From positions 1 through 32,909 of the forward strand of contig CAMNEB010000011.1 in NCBI GenBank assembly GCA_946536155.1: a stretch of 32,909 nt of DNA, read 5' to 3'. The DNA comes from an uncultured Lachnospiraceae bacterium. GTDB lineage: Bacteria > Bacillota > Clostridia > Lachnospirales > Lachnospiraceae. This document shows positions 17,871 to 24,269 of the stretch, piece after piece. A model generated the notes under the pieces. The model was not told the DNA's origin. It did not search any database and saw only the letters and a list, made by a program, of their open reading frames with translations. The position numbers and the translations under genes were made by a program. Positions within the stretch are counted from its first letter, which is position 1, and each line of letters starts with the position of its first letter.

Positions 17871-17925
17871 CCTGCTCCTCCTGTCATTTTCAGACATATA
17901 ATGATTTCAGTTCTTCAGTGGTTAT
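17846..17925 (-). repeat. Imperfect direct repeat of the trpE start region
   Basis: Bases 17925-17901 match 17870-17846 at 22 of 25 positions. The downstream copy is the trpE start (ATGACCATTGAAGAACTGAA); the upstream copy has ATA in place of the ATG and is offset by 55 bp, so it is in another frame and runs into a stop after about ten codons. It looks like a decayed local duplication between the T-box terminator and the ribosome binding site. Confidence 0.7.
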
Positions 17926-17942
17926 CTCAAGGTTACAAAGAT

Positions 17943-18200
17943 AAAAAAATCCCTGACAGTATACTGATACTGTCAGGGACGAATAATCATCTTACTCGCG
18001 GTGCCACCCTGCTTCATGGTATGACCCATGCTCTTGCGGGATACCTTCATATCCCCGGCAACTGACGTATGCCTCACGTCGCAGTATTTCCTCTGCGCCC
18101 TCCGGAGTCCATTCACAGGGGACCGTACTGTGCGGATCACACCATCCCGCACTCTCTCTTAAGCCGCTTTCCCGGGCTACTCCTCTCCGTCATCGGTTTT
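17943..18200 (-). promoter_or_regulatory. Tryptophan T-box riboswitch
   Basis: Leader RNA that senses uncharged tRNA-Trp. Stem I has the GGAGTA and AGAGAGAGTGCGGGATGGTG elements. The specifier codon is UGG at 18111-18109 in the context GTGAATGGACTCC. The T-box AGGGTGGCACCGCG lies at 18010-17997; its UGGC bulge would pair with tRNA 3' GCCA, which suits the G discriminator of tRNA-Trp. AGGG pairs with CCCT of GTCCCTG to form the antiterminator. The competing terminator (17979-17943) is a perfect 13-bp stem TCCCTGACAGTAT/ATACTGTCAGGGA with loop CAGT followed by seven T. All parts are in the correct order for control of trpE-trpG. Confidence 0.95.
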
Positions 18201-18215
18201 ATATAAGTTTTTAAC

Positions 18216-18244
18216 AGAATAATATATTTGCGGATACATTTCAA
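18216..18244 (-). promoter_or_regulatory. Candidate promoter for the trp T-box transcript
   Basis: TTGAAA (18244-18239), 17-bp spacer, TATTCT (18221-18216). A start near 18209 would give a short lead-in to stem I. The AT-rich TTATATAAAA just downstream is an alternative -10. Confidence 0.45.
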
Positions 18245-18252
18245 TATTTTTT

Positions 18253-18344
18253 TGATCCGCAAAGCACGATCTTCCTGATCCGCTTATCATGATCTTCTTG
18301 ATCCGCTTATCACTATCCTTTTGATCCGTGGCGCATAGTCTTTA
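18253..18344. repeat. Four-copy 23-bp tandem repeat
   Basis: Units start at 18253, 18276, 18299 and 18322, exactly 23 bp apart, each beginning TGATCCG on the plus strand. Units 2 and 3 share TGATCCGCTTATCA; the outer units have diverged. The last unit runs into the stop codon of the histidine phosphatase gene. No repeat of this kind is seen elsewhere in the window. Its function is unknown; it could be a replication-slippage array or a protein-binding array in front of the trp promoter. Confidence 0.85.
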
Positions 18345-19034
18345 TCTGTTCTCAAGCCTGTGATAGCGGTTCTCATGAATGTGGCGTCCGTCATTTGCCA
18401 GTTCAAAACAGGGCAGGGAACACATACCCTCCCTCCTATCCATTCTGATGATGGTTATCCCGGTGAACTCAAGATGCAAAAGAGCACACATATAAGGGAA
18501 GGGAAGATTCAGGATATGCGCCATCGCGGCCGCCGAGGACCCGCCGTGGCTGAAGAGCGCTATGGTCCTGTGCTTTTCATCTCCTGCGGTATGCCTGTAA
18601 TAAAACCCTTCCCTGACATAGCCGAATCCCGCAAGCCAGTCATCTATTCCGGCTTCGACCCTGTCAACATATTTAAGGACTTTGTTTGTCTTAAAAAAGC
18701 GGCCCTCTCTCCAGTCATTGTCATTCAGATTGATATTGAGTCTCGCCATCTCATCCACGATATTCCACGGATGTCCGTCCGAATAAAGAGGCTCTCCGTC
18801 GGTACTGCCCCAGCTGACCTCATGCATGAAATCCAGCGTTTTTATCGGAAGCCCGAGGACCTTTGATGTTGCCGCGGCAGTCTGCTGCGCTCTTCCCATG
18901 GGAGATGCCCAGATCTCCTCTATGCCCTCGCATTTAAGTCTCTCCGCACACTGCTCCGCCTGGATGAGTCCGCTCTCAGTCAGGCAGTCATGCTCATAAT
19001 CCGGTTCCCCGTGTCTTATAAACAAAATTCTCAT
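18342..19034 (-). CDS. Histidine phosphatase family protein
   Basis: Member of the phosphoglycerate mutase-like histidine phosphatase superfamily, 230 residues, cytoplasmic. The N-terminal RHGE motif (Arg7, His8) supplies the phosphorylated histidine; SPMGRAQQTA has the second catalytic Arg and SHGGSS the second His. It lacks the length and core insertions of a true glycolytic GpmA, so it is more likely a broad phosphatase; the substrate cannot be read from sequence. A bidirectional terminator separates it from the GH5 gene upstream, so it probably has its own promoter in the short AT-rich gap. A 23-bp tandem repeat array begins at its stop codon. Confidence 0.85.
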   Translation of the reverse strand: MRILFIRHGEPDYEHDCLTESGLIQAEQCAERLKCEGIEEIWASPMGRAQQTAAATSKVLGLPIKTLDFMHEVSWGSTDGEPLYSDGHPWNIVDEMARLNINLNDNDWREGRFFKTNKVLKYVDRVEAGIDDWLAGFGYVREGFYYRHTAGDEKHRTIALFSHGGSSAAAMAHILNLPFPYMCALLHLEFTGITIIRMDRREGMCSLPCFELANDGRHIHENRYHRLENR

Positions 19035-19059
19035 ATTTCAATATACCTTTTCCGTTTTT

Positions 19060-19098
19060 TTATTATAAAAACGGTCCCGTCTCAGCCGGGACCGTTTT
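19060..19098 (-). terminator. Terminator of the GH5 gene
   Basis: AAAACGGTCCC and GGGACCGTTTT form a perfect 11-bp stem with a nine-base loop, five bases after the GH5 stop, followed on the minus strand by T-rich sequence. The A-tract on the other side makes it potentially bidirectional. Confidence 0.85.
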
Positions 19099-19103
19099 AA
19101 GAT

Positions 19104-20132
19104 TTACAGCAGTCTTATCAGTTTCTCCCTTACATCCTTAAGATCATCCGAAGTGAGGCCGAAGTCCATCTCCCTGAATGACCACGCAGCCCTTCCGATG
19201 CTGAATCTGTTAAAGGAATCGCTGATCATCTCATACCACTTAAGGGTATCCTCCGGGGATGCGTTTTCTATGACACCGTATTCTCCGCAGTAAAGGGGAA
19301 CATTGCGCTCCTCTGCAACTCTGACGGCTTCCTCGAAGCATTTGTCAAAATAATCCGATCCGAGCTTTGCATCCGGATCAAAGGATGCGAATGCGCTTCC
19401 GCTTCCGGGCTGAAGCTCATCGGATGCAGCGGCAAGCTCTCTGTATGTGACATCAACGCTCATCCTGAAATCATGAGCCATCCCTTCGACCCATCCCGCG
19501 CCCTGGTGTGTAAAGACAAGGGGATCGTAGCAGTGGAAATTGTAGACGATATTCTCATCATAAGGTGCGGCAAGATCCTTGAGTGCCACTATGCTGTTGT
19601 TATAATATCCTCCGACGAGTATCTTCACATCCGGAAGGATCGCTCTGATCCTCTTTATGCACTCGCAGGATATCCTGTTCCACTCATCGCTGTATTCCTT
19701 TTTGGTGACTTCGTTCAAAAGTTCGAAAGCAAGCCTGTCACCGTATCCGGAGAATTCTTTTGAAAGCTTCTCCCAGAGCCTGTAGAAACGCTCCTGATAA
19801 TCCTTATTCTCAAAAAATCCGCTCTCACCGTATCCCAGATCGAATGAGAAGCCGTAGGTCTTATGAAGATCGAGGACAGTGTTCAGTCCGTATTTTCCGG
19901 CATAGCCGAGAGCTTTTCTGATATATTCGAAGCCCTCTTCCCTGTACTCTCCGTTTTCATCCTCCACAAGTTCGTAATCGATAGGAAGTCTGACATGGTC
20001 GAGTCCCCAGTCCGCAATGGTCTTAAAATCAGCCTCAGATATGAAACTGTCATATCTATCCTTTGTATGATCGCACTGGGAATACCATCCCCCGAGATCT
20101 ACGCCGTGTACAAATCCTTTAAATTCTCTCAT
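19104..20132 (-). CDS. Glycoside hydrolase family 5 (cellulase-type) protein, no signal peptide
   Basis: Retaining beta-glycosidase of the GH5 TIM-barrel family, 342 residues. The acid/base is probably Glu141 (FELLNE), the nucleophile Glu284 (YCGEYGV), with the conserved HVRLPIDY strand at 46-53 and His200/Tyr202 in FHCYDP. The protein starts MREFKGFVHGVDLGGWYS with no signal peptide, membrane segment, dockerin or carbohydrate module. It is thus predicted to act inside the cell on imported oligosaccharides. The linkage specificity (glucan, mannan or other) cannot be assigned. CGGGAG five nt before the ATG supports the start. It lies 64 nt after the chemoreceptor gene with a hairpin between, so linkage to that gene is doubtful. 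Confidence 0.9.
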   Translation of the reverse strand: MREFKGFVHGVDLGGWYSQCDHTKDRYDSFISEADFKTIADWGLDHVRLPIDYELVEDENGEYREEGFEYIRKALGYAGKYGLNTVLDLHKTYGFSFDLGYGESGFFENKDYQERFYRLWEKLSKEFSGYGDRLAFELLNEVTKKEYSDEWNRISCECIKRIRAILPDVKILVGGYYNNSIVALKDLAAPYDENIVYNFHCYDPLVFTHQGAGWVEGMAHDFRMSVDVTYRELAAASDELQPGSGSAFASFDPDAKLGSDYFDKCFEEAVRVAEERNVPLYCGEYGVIENASPEDTLKWYEMISDSFNRFSIGRAAWSFREMDFGLTSDDLKDVREKLIRLL

Positions 20133-20156
20133 AAATACTCCCGGTAATTTTATTTT

Positions 20157-20178
20157 GAAAACAGCCTGTGCAGGCCGT
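20157..20178 (-). terminator. Candidate terminator after the chemoreceptor gene
   Basis: ACGGCCTG and CAGGCTGT pair (one G-U) as a tight eight-bp hairpin followed by TTTTC. The short U-tract makes efficiency uncertain. Confidence 0.5.
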
Positions 20179-20196
20179 CTAACTGCATCAGATCAT

Positions 20197-21675
20197 TCAG
20201 GTCTTGAGCTGTTCTGCGTCATTATTGAGGCTCTCAACCAGTTTGTTGATCTTATCGACGATCTCCTGATTCCTCTTGCTGATATCAAATGTCGCGGAAG
20301 CATGTGCGGTGACCTCCTCCGTGACAGCGGATGCCGTCTGGATGTTGTTGACTATCTCTTCGTTTGCACCTGACAGGCTCGCTACGACTCCGCCAAGTTC
20401 TAAGGCATGCTGCTTGATGATATCAACGGTTCCGGAGATCTTCTCAAAGCTCCTGGCGGTATCGGCGGCACATCTGCTCTCTTCCTCTCCGGCTTTAAGA
20501 AGCTTTTCGATGGTTGCTACCATGGTTCCGACCTGGCCCACGACCTGTGATATCAGGTTGTTTATATTCTCCGTGGCATCTGCGGTCTGTCCCGCAAGGT
20601 TCGATATCTCGCTGGCAACCACCGCAAATCCTCTTCCCGCTTCTCCGGCTCTTGCCGCTTCTATCGAGGCATTGAGTGCAAGGAGTCTTGTCTGGGATGC
20701 CACATTGGTGATTATATCTGTGATGGAATTCATCTCGTCCGCTGTCTTTTTGAAAGTATCGAGTGCCGAAGCAACATCCTTGCCGGCATTATCGACTTCC
20801 GCGGTAAGATCGGTCATCCTGTTGATATTGTCGCGTCCGACGGATACCGCCTCGGTTGCGACACTTACATTGTCGCTTATGACCTCTGAGGAATCTCTGA
20901 CGTCATCCACATGGCCGGAAATATTGGTAGTCTGGACGAGCTGACTCTGTGCGGCATCCGCCGATTCCAGGGTCCCCTGTGATACCTGTTCCATCGATTC
21001 GATGGTCTGGTCTATGGATTCCTTCAATGTGCTCATCTCCTCCGAGAGCTGTGAAGCGGTATTGCTGACTCTCTCGGATACCTGAAGGACATTATCGAGA
21101 AGCTCCGTAGTCTTATCATTTGCCTCTTTTAACCTGTCGGTCCGTCCGAGCTGGAGCTTGTGGTTGACCCTGCCTACGAGCGTCAGATAAAGTACTACCA
21201 TTATCGTGACGAGAACCTGGATCTCGGCAACGGCGGAATCGGCGATCATCCCTTTAGAGGCCTGAATCGCGACGGAGATCAGGTTAAGTATCACGCAGCC
21301 CGCTCCTATGGCCGATATGAACCTGAAGTCATCATACATTGTTATGACTATGAGCATAGGGAATGCGTATGTGAAGACCAGAACATTCTCTGTGGTGAAG
21401 AGTACAAATGCATACATCAGTGCATATCCGACAGCCCCGACATGCCTGACAAGGTCTGAAGAACGGTCCTTCGAATAGATAAACCACCCTATGGCAGGCG
21501 GTATGAGTGCGAGTGCGACCACCACAAGCGTATACCCTATCGTCCTGGTATGCTTGATCACCTCAATGATGTAAGCGATCGTGATCAGCGAACAGATCGC
21601 CGTAAGTGTCTGCAGAGTCAGTTTGTTGACGATCGCGATTTCTTCCTTTTCCGACTGAAGATTATGATCATTCAT
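20197..21675 (-). CDS. Methyl-accepting chemotaxis protein with six-helix membrane sensor
   Basis: Chemoreceptor of 492 residues that would signal to CheA/CheW. The N-terminal 20-170 region is almost entirely hydrophobic, with about six membrane helices and no large extracellular loop. The sensor is therefore membrane-embedded rather than a periplasmic Cache or four-helix domain, and a clear HAMP domain is not evident. Residues about 180-490 form the long coiled-coil signalling domain; the highly conserved hairpin tip is at about 323-353 (IITNVASQTRLLALNASIEA, then RAGEAGRGFAVVA). GGGAG nine nt before the ATG supports the start. It follows the reverse transcriptase gene by 60 nt. No che or flagellar genes are in the window, and the ligand is unknown. 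Confidence 0.93.
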   Translation of the reverse strand: MNDHNLQSEKEEIAIVNKLTLQTLTAICSLITIAYIIEVIKHTRTIGYTLVVVALALIPPAIGWFIYSKDRSSDLVRHVGAVGYALMYAFVLFTTENVLVFTYAFPMLIVITMYDDFRFISAIGAGCVILNLISVAIQASKGMIADSAVAEIQVLVTIMVVLYLTLVGRVNHKLQLGRTDRLKEANDKTTELLDNVLQVSERVSNTASQLSEEMSTLKESIDQTIESMEQVSQGTLESADAAQSQLVQTTNISGHVDDVRDSSEVISDNVSVATEAVSVGRDNINRMTDLTAEVDNAGKDVASALDTFKKTADEMNSITDIITNVASQTRLLALNASIEAARAGEAGRGFAVVASEISNLAGQTADATENINNLISQVVGQVGTMVATIEKLLKAGEEESRCAADTARSFEKISGTVDIIKQHALELGGVVASLSGANEEIVNNIQTASAVTEEVTAHASATFDISKRNQEIVDKINKLVESLNNDAEQLKT

Positions 21676-21735
21676 AGCATTTTTCTCCCGTTCTTAGGAT
21701 AGGTAAAACCTTTTTCATATATGTAAAGTATATTG

Positions 21736-22953
21736 TTATCTCGGGGCATTGGCAAGCGATTTCGAGGCATAATACTCCGCCACAAGACTGCGGAAGCCCC
21801 ATTCTTTGAGCGTCTCGTATGAAATACGGTAATTGCCCTTATAATGCCTTCCGGTAACGCAGAATCTGGCATATTTCCGCATGTACTCATCTATCTCTTT
21901 AAGATCGTCTCCCGAAGTCAGATTAGGAAAAAACCATCTGCTCCAGGAAAACTCCCCTTCTTCCCCATCGTCGAAGAATTTCCGGTTCATGGCCCCGATA
22001 AATCCCTTTGCCGCCCTGTCTCCGGGGAGGTTCTTTTTTTCCGCCCATCGCCTGAGGGCTCTGGCCTTTCGTCTTATCCTGCCCTTTATCTTGGATATGG
22101 AATGTTCCGACATTCCGACCCTGCCCTCCGAAAATGAAAAACCCAGAAAAACAAAGGCCTCACCCGGAGAGATCTCCATCCTTTTCGAAGCGTTAAAACA
22201 AAGCCCCGCACCGGATATCCTCTCATCCAGCTGCGCCTCCAGTCTGTGCAGAGCATCCCTGTCCTCCGCAAAAATAAGGATGTCATCGGAATATCTGAAA
22301 TAACGCACATTTTCTTTTTCAAAATATGCATCCAGATCCGAAAGATAGACATTTGCCAGGAATGCGGAGGTCGGTGTACCGGCCATGACTCCCCGGTGTA
22401 CGGATCCGGTTTTCTTACATTGAAGATCAGCCGGGATCAGCATTTTCCGGAGGAATTCATACACATCCCCGTCCTCTTTTCCGAGAAAAGAAAGCTTCTC
22501 CATAAGAGATTCCGGAGGGATCGAATTGAAGTAATCATGAAGATCCGTCTTAAGACCGAAGAGCCGGCGGATATCACTGTCATTCCTGATCCTCCGCACA
22601 GCATCACAGGCTCCGGTATCCCTCCTGAAAGCATAGCAGTTACTCCTAAGCAGAGAGTCGTACTTAACGGAGAGTCTGTAGGCCAGCATCTTAAGGAAGA
22701 TAAGATCATCGCCCTCATACAGATAAACGACCCTTTTCCCGGGACCCGAATTCTTGGAGATCTCCCGTCTTGCGGGTTCCGGCAGCTCAAGTGCACACGA
22801 AGACAGTGCCTCCGCATAAGGGAGATATCTCTTTTCATCGATGAAACTCCTTAAGTCCCTGCGTTCGGAGGCAGGCATATGTCGTGTCACCGCTCTGTAT
22901 TCATAAAATTCATTCCAGCATTCTTCGGATGCCAGTTCTTCTGAGATCATCAT
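21736..22953 (-). CDS. Stand-alone reverse transcriptase of undetermined group
   Basis: RNA-directed DNA polymerase, 405 residues. Catalytic aspartates are Asp137 in motif A (LKTDLHDYFNSI) and Asp223-Asp224 in motif C (RYFRYSDDILIFA). Motif B is GVMAGTPTSAFLANVYL at 188-204 and motif D/E is FVFLGFSF at 267-274. No maturase X, HNH, integrase, protease or RNase H domain is visible, so it is not an intact group II intron or LTR element. Motif B lacks the SQ of diversity-generating retroelements. A VTG triplet at 366-368 recalls the retron thumb motif, but the flanking RHYKGNYRISYE is unfamiliar to me. Translation starts at 22953 with a weak GGA site. It has its own promoter and is preceded by a structured RNA within 18-bp inverted repeats. 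No partner gene adjoins; neighbours are cysK and a chemoreceptor. It may belong to one of the unknown-group (UG/DRT) reverse transcriptases. Confidence 0.88.
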   Translation of the reverse strand: MMISEELASEECWNEFYEYRAVTRHMPASERRDLRSFIDEKRYLPYAEALSSCALELPEPARREISKNSGPGKRVVYLYEGDDLIFLKMLAYRLSVKYDSLLRSNCYAFRRDTGACDAVRRIRNDSDIRRLFGLKTDLHDYFNSIPPESLMEKLSFLGKEDGDVYEFLRKMLIPADLQCKKTGSVHRGVMAGTPTSAFLANVYLSDLDAYFEKENVRYFRYSDDILIFAEDRDALHRLEAQLDERISGAGLCFNASKRMEISPGEAFVFLGFSFSEGRVGMSEHSISKIKGRIRRKARALRRWAEKKNLPGDRAAKGFIGAMNRKFFDDGEEGEFSWSRWFFPNLTSGDDLKEIDEYMRKYARFCVTGRHYKGNYRISYETLKEWGFRSLVAEYYASKSLANAPR

Positions 22954-22969
22954 GTTTTTCCGGAAAAAT

Positions 22970-23121
22970 ATAAAAAAGAAAGAGAAAACGCTTTGAAGGA
23001 ATTAAAGCGTGCTTAATTCCACCGGACCGTACACATCCCGGCTGCCTGCAAAGCCCCTTTGAGGGATCCTGCTGGGCCCGGTCACAGGCGCGGATATTCC
23101 GCATTTCTCTTTCTTTTTTAT
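22970..23121 (-). ncRNA. Putative retron-like structured RNA upstream of the reverse transcriptase
   Basis: About 150 nt between promoter and RT start. The ends are a perfect 18-bp inverted repeat: ATAAAAAAGAAAGAGAAA at 23121-23104 and its complement at 22987-22970. Inside, in order, are hairpin GCGGA/TCCGC (23102-23090); an eight-bp outer helix ACCGGGCC (23082-23075) with GGTCCGGT (23028-23021, one G-U); a nested stem CCTCAAAG/CTTTGCAGG around GGG (23064-23045); and hairpin GGAATTAAG/TTTAATTCC around CACGC (23020-22998). An alternative stem ACGCTTT/AAAGCGT (23010-22988) runs into a T-rich stretch. Paired ends around a folded core just upstream of the RT are the layout of retron msr-msd RNAs and of some DRT non-coding RNAs. 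The purine-rich arms are low in complexity, so the role as template or primer is inference. Confidence 0.6.
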
Positions 23122-23150
23122 CCGATCGATAGGAAATACCTTCTTCGTCA

Positions 23151-23179
23151 ATTATACATTTGAGTGCATTTCCGTACAA
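23151..23179 (-). promoter_or_regulatory. Promoter of the reverse transcriptase unit
   Basis: TTGTAC (23179-23174), 17-bp spacer, perfect TATAAT (23156-23151). Predicted start about 23144, about 23 nt before the first inverted-repeat arm. It lies directly after the cysK terminator, so the RT unit is transcribed independently. Confidence 0.72.
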
Positions 23180-23185
23180 GAAGTG

Positions 23186-23223
23186 AAAAAAATACCCTCC
23201 CTGCCGGCGGCCGGCAAAGAGGG
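23186..23223 (-). terminator. cysK terminator
   Basis: CCCTCTTTGCC and GGCAGGGAGGG pair over 11 bp (two G-U) with loop GGCCGCC, then TA and seven T. It closes the metY-cysK unit. Confidence 0.88.
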
Positions 23224-23248
23224 CATGCATCAGTATATGGTCTTATGA

Positions 23249-24184
23249 TCATTCATCTTTGAAAAGATCGGTCGAATAGTATCTGTCTCCGCTGTCGGGA
23301 AGAAGGACCACGATGGTCTTTCCCTCGGACTCGGGACGCTTTGCAACCTCAAGAGCTGCCCAGAGAGCCGCACCGGATGAGATGCCTACCTGGAAGCCTT
23401 CTGTCTTTGCAAGTTCCTTGCCGGTCTCAAAGGAAACCTCGTTGGGAACCGGTATGATCTCATCGTAGATTCCTGTATCAAGAGTGGCGGGTACGAATCC
23501 GGCTCCGATGCCCTGGATCTTATGTGCTCCTGCCTTTCCCTCGGAAAGAACGGGTGATGTGGCGGGCTCGACTGCGACGACTTTGACTCCGGCCTTCTTC
23601 TCCTTGAGATACTTTCCTGCGCCGCTTAAGGTTCCGCCGGTTCCGACGCCTGCAATGAACACATCGACCTCTCCGTCGGTATCGTTCCAGATCTCAGGTC
23701 CGGTGGTCTCGTAATGAGCCCTGGGATTGGCGGGATTCTCGAACTGTGAAGGGATAAAGCTGTTCTCGATCTGTGCATGGAGCTCGCCTGCCTTCTCGAT
23801 AGCTCCCTTCATTCCCTTGGAACCATCGGTGAGAACGATCTCCGCACCGTATGCCTTTATGATGTTCCTGCGCTCTACGCTCATGGTCTCGGGAAGAACT
23901 ATGATGAGCTTATAGCCCTTTGCCGCAGCAATGGCTGCAAGTCCGATTCCGGTATTTCCTGAGGTGGGCTCGATGATGGTGGATCCGGGCTTAAGAGAAC
24001 CGTCCTTCTCCGCGGTCTCGATCATAGCCTTTGCGATACGGTCCTTTACGGATCCTGCGGGATTGAAATACTCGACCTTTGCAAGGACTCTTGCCTTAAG
24101 TCCGTATTTCTCCTCGATCCTGGTGAGTTCGAGAAGAGGGGTGTTACCGATAAGTTCTATAGCGCTCTTATATATCTTTGACAT
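23249..24184 (-). CDS. cysK: Cysteine synthase (O-acetylserine sulfhydrylase)
   Basis: PLP enzyme that makes cysteine from O-acetylserine and sulfide. The 311-residue product is family length. Lys47 in NPAGSVKDR binds PLP, PTSGNTGIGLA is the asparagine loop contacting substrate, and GVGTGGTLSGAGKYL binds the PLP phosphate. The frame has an earlier ATG at 24190, but AGGAGG lies only two nt before it and eight nt before the ATG at 24184, which is preferred. It follows metY by 85 nt with no clear terminator, only an AT-rich palindrome (TATTTTTTAAAAAATA). The two are likely co-expressed as a sulfide assimilation pair. Confidence 0.95.
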   Translation of the reverse strand: MSKIYKSAIELIGNTPLLELTRIEEKYGLKARVLAKVEYFNPAGSVKDRIAKAMIETAEKDGSLKPGSTIIEPTSGNTGIGLAAIAAAKGYKLIIVLPETMSVERRNIIKAYGAEIVLTDGSKGMKGAIEKAGELHAQIENSFIPSQFENPANPRAHYETTGPEIWNDTDGEVDVFIAGVGTGGTLSGAGKYLKEKKAGVKVVAVEPATSPVLSEGKAGAHKIQGIGAGFVPATLDTGIYDEIIPVPNEVSFETGKELAKTEGFQVGISSGAALWAALEVAKRPESEGKTIVVLLPDSGDRYYSTDLFKDE

Positions 24185-24269
24185 GATCATTTCCTCCTGT
24201 CATTTGTATTTTTTAAAAAATAAGTTCAACAGTTATTTACTATATAAATCCTTATTTGTAAACAGTGTA

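Noticed and set aside
17187-18065. A 292-codon plus-strand open frame over trpE and the T-box
   Set aside because: It is antisense to trpE and to a clearly structured riboswitch; no coding evidence.
21736-23121. RT locus as a diversity-generating retroelement or a group II intron
   Set aside because: Motif B lacks SQ and there is no accessory avd-like gene or visible template/variable repeat pair; there is no maturase domain and no intron domain V hairpin near the RT.
22910-23230. A 106-codon minus-strand frame overlapping the RT start and its leader RNA
   Set aside because: It crosses the promoter, the inverted repeats and the folded RNA, and overlaps the RT in another frame; the sequence is better explained as RNA structure.
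24185-24269. Separate cysK promoter (TTTACA, 17 bp, TAAATA)
   Set aside because: The -10 match is poor and the AT-rich sequence yields such matches by chance; co-transcription with metY is simpler.
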